DNA of 55,631 nt from Hypholoma sublateritium FD-334 SS-4 (lineage: Eukaryota > Basidiomycota > Agaricomycetes > Agaricales > Strophariaceae): contig KN817695.1 in the NCBI GenBank assembly GCA_000827495.1, forward strand, positions 1 to 55,631, written 5' to 3'. Under the pieces are notes generated by a model. It saw only the letters and a program-made list of their open reading frames with translations. It did not search any database and was not told the origin of the DNA. Of this stretch, positions 44,041-53,775 are shown piece by piece; position 1 is the first letter of the stretch, and each line of letters starts with the position of its first letter. The position numbers and the translations under genes were made by a program.

Positions 44041-45846
44041 TGATGCCCATGGAAGGAACACACCCCCCCGAAATGCCACGCAGGCCGCCAATTTATGAAT
44101 CCTTAGGGCCAACCTCCGACCAGAGTTTAGTAAGCTTGGTCGAATTTTCTTCGGCCGCCGAATTATTGGCTATTGGCTACGAGGATGGATTGGTTGAGGT
44201 CAGTGTATTTGAATCTGAGGGCGTGTACCCAGATAAAAAGTTGCCGTGACTTTAGATCTTTGAGCTCGTAGACAAGGACTGGGTGTGCTTGTACGTATTC
44301 CATCGAGCAGATGCGACTCCTCAAGGTGCCGAAGCTGTTCAAGAAAGCCCTGTCTGTTTGGTGCGGTGGCATCCGATCCTCGCCCATGAGATGATCGTAG
44401 GATTTGGCGACGGAAGTGCACATATTGTATCATTTCTTGACCAGTCAGGGGACGTGAGTTGGTCTCACTGATTCTTGTATCAAACTTTACTCAGTCATGA
44501 GCGATAGAACTGGGGAAAAGCGACGAGCCTCAAAGTCATCGATTTTTCCCCGTCTTGCATCTCCAGCACAATCAACTGGAAGCATGCCACACTCAACAAG
44601 ACGGCAAGTAAACTGATAGGCCTCGTCGGTCGTGATGTGTTTGTATATAAGAAACCGTTCAACCTGGGTAAGCATGATCGACACTCTGAAGGACCCATAA
44701 TCCCTCATCTTTCTGTGTTACCTTCATTATTTAGATGATGTGTATGATCTAACGGTCTTCAGAGCCCTTCCGAAAAGAGCGGTTCAGCATGATCCTTTAA
44801 ACGTATGGTACCTAGATCATGGACGAACGTTATTGGTTCTACATCCACTGGCAATATCGTGAGTAGATTATTTCATCGTGATATTCTATTAATTGTATCT
44901 CGAGGTGGGTGTCAACGCGCCGAAAAACGTTAACCTATTCACTACCATTCCCGGACACTCGCACGCTGTGAGTTGAATTATATTTTTGGAGGAAAATCCG
45001 TACCAATAACTACACAGCTCTTCCGCTGCAATATCCCCCTCAAAGGAGTTTCTCGTCGCCATTAACATCCGCGGCGACGCTGAACTGTTCAGTGTCATAC
45101 ACAAGCAGTTGTTGCAAGTCCTGCGGGAAGACGTCGGCCCCTTTAGGCCCCTGGTTTCGGCCATATTCTATGGTCGCTCTTCTCTTGCATTGGCCTATGC
45201 AGATAGACCCGACTTGCAGATTATTCCTGATCTAAATATTTGTGGGTACCAGCAAGCCAGGGAGATACAACTCCTACGACACAATAAGTGTCCGTATCCC
45301 CCCGGCTCATCTCGTATGTTTATTTATAAAACATCTCGTATAAAGCATCTAATTTTTTCTATAGTGAAGCTTTACGTAGGTGTGCGTCTCCAGGGGTCTC
45401 ACAGAAATATCTGACCTTCTCAAAAGGACTCAACCATGATATGCGGCCAAGGACATATTATCCTCGCGAAACCGGATCGGAAACCAGGTTCCAACCTCAG
45501 CATTGTCATACCTTCAGTGCGTGTCCTATCCGCTGCGATATACTTATCTGACCCTGTCCAGAATGCACAATTCCATGTAGTTGAACCCCCCAGCCCACCA
45601 GGAGACGAAGTTCGCAGATATTCAGAGGTGGTGCTGGAGACGCTCACGGAGCTAGTCGAGACGCCTACGGAGCTAGTCGAGACGCCTACGGTGCTAGTCG
45701 AGACGCCTACGGTGCTAGTCGAGACGCGCACTGCTGCGGTAAGTGACTACGCCCATGGTTGAACCTCACTGACTCATTCCTGGTACAAGTCGCCTCGCAT
45801 GTACTGGAAAATTCCAGGATTTTCCGTCGGATTCGCGAGGTGGTAA
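44041..45846 (+). CDS. Beta-propeller (WD40-like) protein with VETPT repeats
   Basis: Starts MMPMEGTHPPEMPRRPP; exon 1 ends AIGYEDGLVE, exon 2 IFELVDKDWVCLYVFH, VCLVRWHPILAHEMIVGFGD, GSAHIVSFLDQSGD; intron to NWGKATSLKVIDFSP, LIGLVGRDVFVYKKPFNL; DDVYDLTVFRALPKR, WYLDHGRTLLVLHPLA; VGVNAPKNVNLFTTIPGHSH; SKEFLVAINIRGDAELFSVI; PFRPLVSAIFYGRSSLALAY; and a C-terminal exon with four 18-bp repeats encoding ELVETPT/VLVETPT, then a short last exon SPRMYWKIPGFSVGFARW. Repeated blades with hydrophobic strands ending in acidic/glycine turns suggest a WD40-like propeller without strict WD. Paralogue of the 27.2-28.7 kb gene. No membrane segment seen. Function unknown. Confidence 0.7.
45640..45735 (+). repeat. 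18-bp coding tandem repeat (VETPT)
   Basis: GAGCTAGTCGAGACGCCTAC units repeat about four times at 18-bp steps within the last large exon of the propeller gene, with copies three and four carrying GTG for GAG. Confidence 0.9.
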
Positions 45847-46141
45847 CTGTAGTAGGGAGAGGCCCTCAAAAGTCTTCGCAGGTGATGGTCCGATAAACAT
45901 ACAATTGTCGCGAAATACAAATACATTTATGGGTGTTTTGACATTATATCGCTCGAGAGACAAGAACGATAACATATGGGTCTTGTCATGATATCACAAT
46001 GCCACTAGATCCGACTACGTATATGTCTCTTGACTTTGTTTCAGGATTTTGAACCCTCGCACGCGACAGAAACTTAGACGTAGTGGGCATTACCGTGCAA
46101 GCGGCCGATTATTCAATTTAGAAGCTGTTGCAGTACAAACT
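45847..46141. other. Convergent intergenic spacer, nothing else seen
   Basis: 295 bp between the stops of the two convergent genes; no repeat or RNA signal noticed. Confidence 0.4.
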
Positions 46142-47312
46142 TTATCCACGAGATCGAGAACTAGCGCTGGCGCTCATAACCTGGTTACCGACCTCCTTTA
46201 CCCTCTGCGTCTTCACGTAATTCTTTGTGTACCAGTTGGGTTCCCAACTCTTTGAGGGCGCGAAAAAAAGGGACATGTTTTCGAAAACGGGGTGGATAAT
46301 TTCATTCTGACCGACATATGCTCCGCTTTTGTTGGCCCAGCCGGTTGGAAGCTTTGGCCATACCCACAACTGGCCTTGCGTATTCATCTGTGAATCTCCC
46401 GTCGTTGAATTGTAATGTATATATAGGTCGCCTGGCATGAGGTCGTCCGTTGCAATTTCTGGCTTTGCGATCTTAGAGGCCGAGATAGACTGGTAGTACG
46501 TTAGTATATGGTTCCTTTTGAGGACTTGATATATTGTTTGTGCCTTGAAAGGATTCTGAGGCGAGCTTTGAATGTAATGGATGACCCCCGTCTTGGCTTC
46601 CGAACGTCGTGCCTTTGAACGGCTTTCAATAGATGATTCATCTACGTCGTCGGGCACGGTTGTAGACTGAGTCACCACAGCATTAGACGCGGCAGCACTG
46701 GCGGCTGGGGCCGCTGCTTGAGAGGTCGCGACTGCTGTGACCACGGGAACGATATCGGACTGCGGAGCACCCGGAGCAGTAGCGGTCGTCTGCGGCACAG
46801 CAGCAACCATCTGCTGGGCAGCCAGAGCTGTGGCCGTCTGCGGAGTAACCGGAGCTGTGTTCATCTGCGGAACGCCCGGCGCTGTACCGTCTGTGTGGTA
46901 GCTTGCCAAGGAGCCGTGTACATGGCCACCTGTGAGGCCGCCGGAGCTGTGAGAATCTGCGGCGCGGCCGATGCTGTGACCACTTGAGGAGTTGATACAA
47001 ATGCAGATGGATTTGGTGTAGCTACGGCCTGAGAGGCCGCGATAAAAGGTTGGGAAGTAATCACAGCACTGTAGATTAAAGTCAGATATAGAAGCTAGAG
47101 ATGGCCATTCCGAAGATAAATAATCACCCATTCGCCTCATAAAGTATTTTGATGAATTCCTCCGCTGCAGTTTCGAACGAGATTTCTGGCCTCGGATCTC
47201 CAAACGCCCTCAATCCTTGACGTATCCCAAATATCGATTGCCCTGGGGCAAGGAGTTCTGTCACGAATCCACCGATTGCAGTTGGACTAGCGCTAGGAAA
47301 AAAATCCGCCAT
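46142..47312 (-). CDS. Ala/Gln/Pro-rich protein with conserved C-terminal domain; apparent frameshift
   Basis: Starts MADFFPSASPTAIGGFVTEL, continuing LLAPGQSIFGIRQGLRAFGD and AAEEFIKILYEAN; intron (about 47069-47127); then VITSQPFIAASQAVATPNPS, a long Ala/Thr/Gln-rich repeat region (TAPGVPQMNTAPVTPQTATA), a basic SRSKARRSEAK patch and a C-terminal globular part (GVIHYIQSSPQNPFKAQTIY, DDLMPGDLYIHYNS, GQLWVWPKLPTGWANKSG). Between QATTQT and TAPGVPQ (near 46885) the frame shifts by one base, which needs either an unusual intron, a sequencing error in the repeat, or a real mutation. Unknown family. Promoter region is shared with the divergent propeller gene at 47482. Confidence 0.6.
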
Positions 47313-47481
47313 CTTATCGGAGGCAAGGAAACATATTTGCTCTTTCTTTCTCCAAAACAGCGAAATATTTAGCGATAGGAAATGACGACGGGAAGTTAGA
47401 GGTATGTTTATTTATCGAGTCAATTCAGCAGGGATTTTATATCTGGGGTAGTTCAGGAAGGCGGGGGGTGCCTGGGACAGG

Positions 47482-49406
47482 ATGCGCGTTTATGATGCAA
47501 ACTCGCAGATTCGTGCCATACAATGGGATCCCACCAGCGAGAATAAGTTGTATATGGGCACAGAGAACGGCAATATCTATTCCATCGAGATCAACCCCAA
47601 CGGCGAGAACGTAAGTTAGATTTTTACGGTTGAAAACATCCCATACATTTTTCTATAGGATGTTATCTGCTATGATCAAGTTCCTGGCTACGTCCATGCG
47701 ATCGCTGTTTGTGAAAATGGGTCAAACGGATCCATTCTTGTCATAGCCTACGGGCAAAACATTGGGTTTGTGCGCGACCCATTTGCTTGTGAGTAACATT
47801 TGCTTCGTAATTTTTTCTCGATGCTAAATATTATTGTATAAGCAAATGACTACCTTGGAACCCTCGTACTATTCCCCGCCGAACCATTTCCCAATACTCA
47901 GGATGTTTCGTTGTCCCCCTTCGTTCGGTCTGTGCAGTTTCTTGACGCTGACACGATTGTCGTCACTTATTTGGGAGCTGTGGGCGTCAAGTAAGCTAAT
48001 TGTATTATAACATAATAAAGGCTCACTGCGCCTTCAGAGTTTTGAAAATTTCTTCGTGCGAAAAGATTCAAGATCTTGCCCCACCCACTCAGTTTGAATT
48101 GTGAGTGATGCCTGGATACCAACGACCCAAGTCTATTTAATGACCAGTGCTTTAGCTATGGATCAGCGGCGCTGTCTCCTTCCGGAAGAAGACTAGCCGT
48201 TACAAATCTCGGCCTGGGGGTGGATTGGTTTTCCTTCTCACATGGCCGATTTATGTCGACCTCCCACTATCCCACCCAAGGTCGAAGCACGGGAAGCTTG
48301 ATTACCCATCTTAAATTCATCGATGAAGATACTGTTGTGGTTGGCCACTGCGCGGGGACGCTGACCTTTGTAACCTTCGGAATGTCTCATAACCCTTTTA
48401 CATTGGCTGTCGGCACCGCTCGTAAGTCGATTCACTTGAATATATAACATACTATTGATGAGCTCACCAATAAATATAGCCATCCAGACTCTGGTAAGTT
48501 CATCTACGCCAAATGTGCTCATAGTACTTCGAACTCATTTCCCGCAGGCGTGTGCGATACTGGACAACAACGAAGATCCTGTCGTGCTTGCTATTCTTCA
48601 GGGAAGGAATGCTCCTACGAAGATAGCCATCATAGATATCAAGCTCAGTGTAATCAAGTTAAATGCCCGCCATGGCTCGACCTCCCTGCCTGAAATGCCT
48701 GGGGCTCTCAACAGCAGATCGCCCGCTACTTTGAATGGTAGCCCCGGCCTTACCGTATGTAATAACCTTTGGAACACGACACGAGACTGACATGAATGCT
48801 CAGTCGTTCAACATCAAGTTAACGGCAGCCATCGTTGTCCTCGCTGTTGCAATCTCTATTGTTGCACGGCTGGGCGATTACCAGTATGGAGAAGTCATCC
48901 CACGAGTTCGCCTTGGGTGCCCTCCGTGGAAATCAGACTGTGGTAAGCCCCGTGTGGCATTGCCTCATCGCCTCGGAACACGCTCGCGCTTGCGGACAGA
49001 GGTGGCTAGCAGTGTGAAAACTGTTTATGCCACCACCACCGTGACCGCACGTCCGCCCTCGCGCACGGATATGTTTACGACTACCGTAACTGAGCAGTCT
49101 ACCGTGCGCGGATATACCACCACTGTAACCGCACGGCCTCCCACCTCTACAGAACTGGTCACCGTTTTTGACACCGCCACTACCACGAGCATCGTCACCG
49201 CTCCAGCTCCGACTACCGCGTGCCATTGTCCCACTAACACTATAGTAACAACAACGGATGCAACTGCGAATCTGCCTTCCATGTGCTTATGCACATTCTC
49301 TGGAACAATTTCTATGGATCGAGCATCGCCCCTTCCCATTGTATTTGAAGTTGAACAGGTTATAGAGAATGTGGGGAAGGAAGTGGTTACTTATTCCGAT
49401 GTTTAG
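47482..49406 (+). CDS. Beta-propeller protein with TM helix and Thr-rich repeat tail
   Basis: Frame begins MRVYDANSQIRAIQWDPTSE (an upstream exon ending GAWDR probably precedes it after the AG at 47457). Exons follow with GTENGNIYSIEINPNGEN, YVHAIAVCENGSNGSILVIA, YLGTLVLFPAEPFPNTQDV, VQFLDADTIVVTYLGAVGV, SYGSAALSPSGRRLAVTNLG, LKFIDEDTVVVGHCAGTLTF, CAILDNNEDPVVLAILQGRN, then FNIKLTAAIVVLAVAISIVA (a single membrane helix) and a tail with repeats of ATTTVTARPPS and YTTTVTARPPT plus two CxC pairs, stop at 49404-49406. Seven or more blade-like segments indicate a propeller; topology is probably propeller on one side and a Thr-rich, glycosylatable tail on the other. This resembles fungal surface sensors in layout only; function unknown. 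Confidence 0.75.
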
Positions 49407-49546
49407 TCTATGTTTGTATTGCTGATTGACAACCATGCCAATGTACTAGACACGATATCAGGGCGCCCGCTCTGATCGCCGTAAAAATTGCTTAGTATCT
49501 CGCGATCGTCCTTCAAATCTAATTCTATATTTACGAAAATGTACCA

Positions 49547-50316
49547 CTACTTCGCCGATGGGTCAGAAACACCTTCACCGCTCTTGTTATCATCCTTGCT
49601 CGTGCGGATCCGGAACCCCGCTTTCTTCAATACAATACTGCGGTCGCGAAGAGGTTTTGTGGTGCGGGTAGAAGCGGGCGAGGGTGGCGTAGAGCTGGTG
49701 GCATAATTGAGGAGTGCACGAAACATATTTGACAAAGCCTTGCTCACGAACGACACGAACTGAGGAGTTCACATAGGTCCTCCCTGACCGAATTCAGGTC
49801 GTTGATCGCCCTCTTGCAACGCCCCGTGGCCAAATCACGCGCCTGGATCTAATTAAACGGCCAGAAACAATGGGAAAACGTTATGTGTACTTTTTCGGCT
49901 TCATGCAGTTTAGGGGCAAGCTGTTCGGCTTCTTGAAGCTTTGCGCTGAGGGCGGCATTGTCCTGTAATATACATTCCTTAGAAGTGGCTAACGACGATG
50001 TGGTAAGATGCTCTTACTGCCTGCGCTTTGAGGAGTTGCGACAAAAGTGTGGCCGTTGTCTATGATAGAAAGGTTAGCAGTTGGAACTTGGCACGACGCG
50101 CACATAGATTATACGCGCACCTTTTCAGAGCGTTCGAGTGCCAGTACATGTTTATCCATCGCTTCATGGATATGATGGGTCAAGTTAGTGATGGCCTAAG
50201 TTTGGACGCTTAGTTGAACCATTCGCAAGGGAGAATAGTCAGGGGCTACTGACTTGATCAATGTCTTCCGACGCTGATTTCTGCTTGGTCGCAGGCGTGT
50301 CTTTGAGGACTGTCAT
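49547..50316 (-). CDS. Coiled-coil protein, five to six small exons
   Basis: Minus-strand: MTVLKDTPATKQKSASEDID-Q; AITNLTHHIHEAMDKHVLAL-ERSEK; TTATLLSQLLKAQA; DNAALSAKLQEAEQLAPKLH-EAEK; ARDLATGRCKRAINDLNS; each bounded by GT-AG introns of about 50 nt, all in phase 0. Heptads run through most of it. The 3' end is ambiguous: reading on gives VREDLCELLSSCRS-stop, while a 29-nt intron would join to FVSFVSKALSNMFRALLNYA and a C-terminal KSGEGVSDPSAK-stop at 49547. Unknown function. Confidence 0.6.
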
Positions 50317-50690
50317 TGAGGTAGATACGGAGGGTGGAGGAAAGCCTGTGTTGAGGAGCGATGCTTTCAAAGGTGTTGTATTTATATACAGCAGGCGTAA
50401 GAGGAACAAAGAGATCTATTTCGACCTATCACACTCGCACAACAAAGGTGCCTGAGGTCAAAGGAGTAGATCAAGCTTCCTAATGATGTACACAAGGCTA
50501 TGATTATAAATAACGCCCGGAAGCCAAAGGATGCGACAAAGCTCCGGTGACAACAAAGAGGCAAAGGTGTCAATAGCGTGGTACTGCCAGTCTTTTGGAA
50601 AGCCAGAATCTCGAATACTTTTGTCCGACACTCGAGATTTTTTTTTTTTTTTTTGATTCAGCGTTTATACTCTACGGTGGCGTACCATAT

Positions 50691-51330
50691 GGTGGAGTAA
50701 AACTGACACTCGAGATATCAATCTCGCTGCACTGTCGACCTTCCCCCCCGATGAAACTATACAACAGGCAGCAAACCGCGCTTACGGAGAGGCCAGTTCG
50801 ATATTTAGCTACCTCGGACTCACACCTGAGCAGCTATATGGTTCCGTTCTCCGGCTCCCCACGATCCAGCTAAGGAAAGGCAATATGTATCATTCTGCCA
50901 CTCAAGCGGATGAGGGATCGACACCGTCCAATGGGAATTCAGCAAACGCTGCCGCTGTTGCGAAAGCGGCTGCGTCTAAAGGCATGTATTCATTTCTCTA
51001 CTGTTAAATGTTAATATTATCCTACTCCCCTCGACTGACTTTCTTTTTCTCAGCTGCTGACCCGCCGAAAAAAAGCTTTCAAAGATGTAGGCCTTCCGGA
51101 ACCACTGTGGGATACACGCATCAACGGCGTGAATCGTTTACATGCCGCCGAACTCCTTGCGGAGTGTGCCTACGTCGATTGAAGGTGCTCTTCAGGTATC
51201 CGCAGAAGACTCAGCTCTATTCAAGTCACTCAAAGCTCAGTCGGGGAAGATTACCAATGCAATGAAGGCCTTTCGCAAGCGATCAAAGGCGTCGGCTGGA
51301 TCAGATGAGGAGGAGGAAATACAGATTTAG
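50691..51330 (+). pseudogene. Unknown gene with two frameshifts
   Basis: An exon after a T17 tract reads NLAALSTFPPDETIQQAANR, then AYGEASSIFSYLGLTPEQLY and ANAAAVAKAAASK, and ends at AAAG|GCATGT, a likely GC-AG intron. After the acceptor (51054) the natural continuation KKAFKDVGLPEPLWDTRING-VNRLHAAELLAECAYV needs one base less in a 7-A run, and the C-terminus SIEGALQVSAEDSALFKSLK, FRKRSKASAGSDEEEEIQI-stop needs a second shift near 51180. Either a young pseudogene or sequence errors. Unknown family. Confidence 0.45.
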
Positions 51331-52193
51331 ATGACATATCTCATTTTAGCCGTATTTCTGAACTTTTCTATTGATAAACTATTGGTTTACATAGCCTACA
51401 ACAACACCCAGACAGCGCTGCAGGCAAAACGCGAAAAAAAAACAGGGATCTGCGGCATTTTCAAGGCCTGATCCTAATATTCGAATAAAAATTGGGGTTC
51501 GGAGAGGTCTGATAGACATTTTGATTAAAAATTTGCCACATTTCAGGCGATTTTGGTTTGGATAAAAATTGCGTAATTTTATATTTTTTCCTCAGGCATT
51601 TGGGGGTCCTAATACCAGGAGCGTTCTTGATTAGCGCCGGTGGCGCGCTCGCGTGGGGGGGCCGTATACGCGAGCCCAGCCCGCGTAGAGAAGTGCTCCC
51701 ATCTCCGTGTGTGCGCCCCAGCGTGTTCAGCGTGCGCAGAGAAACCACGGGCCCGCCAGAAGCACTGCACTCTTATGCAGCGCGTAAAAATTCACATGGC
51801 TGACACAGTGCTGGCGGCGCGCGAACGAGGTGCCGGCGGTCTGCGCCAGCAATGCGCTCTGTCGACATGGCCACGCACATCTCTCATTATCACCACCATA
51901 TGTGACGAATGGCGGAGATACAAGCTAATTATTTATCGAGGATTGGGATACTATATTTAATTCCAAGGCCTTGCCAAATAGGCGCTCGCTAAGCAGAACC
52001 TTGTAGAATAAATAAGCGCGCACAGTTACTAGTTATATTATTATATATGGGTATGAACTGTACAGAGTGACTGTCACTTTTCTCGCAGTCAGAATACATA
52101 TAAACCTGGCCCACCCATAGCTCTCCCTCTCATCCACACTCATCTAACCACATCCAACCTTACCTCTCTGCACCTGGGCTCACCGTCATCAAC
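51331..52193. other. No gene; short AT-rich repeats
   Basis: About 860 bp. GAATAAAAATTGGGG, GATTAAAAATTTGCC and GGATAAAAATTGCGT recur at about 35-45 bp steps (51483-51575). A GC-rich patch at 51630-51860 has no frame of note. A TATAAA-like TATAAACC at 52099 fits a promoter for the 52194 gene. Confidence 0.45.
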
Positions 52194-52693
52194 ATGATCA
52201 ATATTCATATAATCAACAGCGCAATCAAGCTCAAGATGGAGAGAAAACTTCTCCAGGGCAGCGTCATCGCGCTGGAGAAGATTTCGAAGGAGCTGCCCGC
52301 TCACACGGGCCACCTGGCCATCTTGTAGGTCCACTTTCACGATCACGAATCACGCTAACGCGCGCCCGCTTGTCGAACAGCTCCACCCCCCATGGGCCCC
52401 GGCGGTCTGTTACCTCGCGTCTTTACGCGAAGACCAGGGATGGGGAGCGTTTCCTCGGTCTCCTCGTATTCACGCTGGACAAGCGCGCCCCACAGTACAC
52501 CTCGGCGGAGGATTGCTGCGGTCGAGCGGCGGATCTTCGAGGAACGTACCTGTCGAAGTTTTCTGACCGCCTTAAAAAAATCGGGTACGCCGTGTTTTAC
52601 ATCAACATAAGTGCTATATTAACTTGGACTTGTTATGCAGAACGTGGCCTGGCTTCTGAAGTAGTAGAATATGCGTTCTCTTCGTGCATGTAG
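52194..52693 (+). CDS. Small hypothetical protein near the right end of the giant element
   Basis: Two exons (52194-52324, 52381-52693) with a 56-nt GTAGGT...CAG intron; 147 aa. Begins MINIHIINSAIKLKMERKLL and includes GSVIALEKISKELPAHTGHL, TRDGERFLGLLVFTLDKRAP and GTYLSKFSDRLKKIGYAVFY; ends EVVEYAFSSCM. No recognised family. It lies 91 bp from the right TIR and is the outermost gene on that side. Confidence 0.55.
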
Positions 52694-52783
52694 GGCTCAT
52701 CAATATATTGTTCGCTTAGTACCCCATGCGCGTCTCCGTTTGTTATCTTATCATTTATCTAATCTCTCGAGATCTTATCGCTA

Positions 52784-53010
52784 CCTATATTATGTCGATG
52801 TTATGTCAAATATTATTGGTATGTTTTCGCCGATATTTCATACGTCTGTATTTGAGATATAATCGCCGATGATGTGACGCACGCTATTTCATATTATATT
52901 TAACATATCATCGGCATATGTTCATTGACATTGAACTGTAGTAATGTAAAATAAAATCATATCATATCTCAATCTATTATCGTTACTTTTATAAGTCCAT
53001 TCCCATAGTG
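52784..53010 (-). repeat. Right 227-bp terminal inverted repeat
   Basis: Inverted partner of 16804-17030, ending CCATTCCCATAGTG. Carries TCGCCGAT at 52827-52834 and 52863-52870, the inverted form of the left-end ATCGGCGA motifs. Confidence 0.95.
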
Positions 53011-53013
53011 TGA
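53011..53013. repeat. Right target-site duplication TGA
   Basis: Follows CATAGTG directly and equals 16801-16803. Confidence 0.85.
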
Positions 53014-53388
53014 GCTGGTTAAGGAGGGTAGTAACCAGCTTATGATTATATGTAATTAGATGATCAATCCGATGCAGAGACAATACAACACACACCACGA
53101 GAGAACGCTGTAGTTTCTGCGACTCGTCGGAGCCGTCCGAAGAGGAAACAATTTCTTTGATCTGACCACATAACATCAATTATAGGATCTTCGGCAACAA
53201 ATCAGTTAAGTAGTCACCGCCGGCGGTGAGTTGGAATCGGACATGTTGAGCTTTTGACAACGTTTCCAGGGTTTCGATATACTTGAAAGAAAGGATATTT
53301 GGCTCGCGGGAAGAAGGAGTAGACTTCGAATATTTCTTGAACACTACTGTTTTATGTATATGGCTGTCTTTGACCAGTGGACATACCA
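53011..53388 (-). pseudogene. 5' half of the split coiled-coil host gene
   Basis: Minus-strand, proposed start MVCPLVKDSHIHKTVVFKKY at 53388; then STPSSREPNILSFKYIETLE, LSKAQHVRFQLTAGG; intron candidates between about 53213 and 53150; QIKEIVSSSDGSDESQKLQR; a likely 57-nt intron (53040-53096, GTGTGT...AAG); and LVTTLLNQL running into the TSD. The frame continues exactly into 16803-16679. Upstream exon phases are not fully resolved. Function of the host protein unknown. Confidence 0.7.
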
Positions 53389-53775
53389 TTATATAAAGGT
53401 GATTGTGCACAGGCTATCAAACAAAGCGAAAACAAAGACAATTTCGACGAAAGGTGGGAAAAAGGCAAGGGAAAGGGGCCATCAGAGGCGTAGCATACTA
53501 CGTCAGTATGTACCTTGTCAAGGTGAGTCGAGCGTTCGACCCGCCCGTACGTGAGGTTCTTTCCGTGCAGTTCAAGGCGTCACCTATGTTGAGATAAGGT
53601 CACAATAACTTTGTATTGTGTACTACTACAGTTTCGGAAGATGGGATGTATGTACAAGCACGTCTATATGGGGCATCGGACGGGGGTGTCTATGTGTATG
53701 GTCCCCCCCCCGGGGCGTGTTCAGCAGGCAGCTCACCAAGTGCTACCGCAACTTCCGCGGCCGCCCTCCACGGCC
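53389..53775. other. Intergenic, no gene seen
   Basis: About 390 bp between the split host gene start and the end of the CCHC gene; contains a run of eight or more C at 53704. Confidence 0.4.

Larger units (their letters stand above)
16804..53010. mobile_element. Giant 36.2-kb CACTA-type (Tnp2/Plavaka-like) transposon with cargo
   Basis: Starts CACTATGGGAATGGACT and ends with its inverted complement; 227-bp TIRs, 3-bp TGA duplications, and an insertion point inside a host exon whose frame is restored by removing it. Inside lie one Tnp2 transposase (29.2-33.1 kb), its partner protein (33.1-35.6), a 625-aa gene (36.7-38.9), three beta-propeller genes, several small genes, host gene pieces (CCT1, GH35, hexokinase, LDB1-like) and a nested 4.8-kb TIR element. 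Typical CACTA elements are roughly 5-20 kb, so this one is unusually large. Part of its length is later insertions. Whether it still moves is doubtful, because one catalytic Asp codon of its transposase reads Asn. Confidence 0.85.

Noticed and set aside
16804..53010. The two TIRs as ends of two separate small elements
   Set aside because: They face each other correctly, are equal in length, have the same 3-bp flank, and their removal restores a reading frame; coincidence of all four is very unlikely. Secondary insertions inside remain possible.
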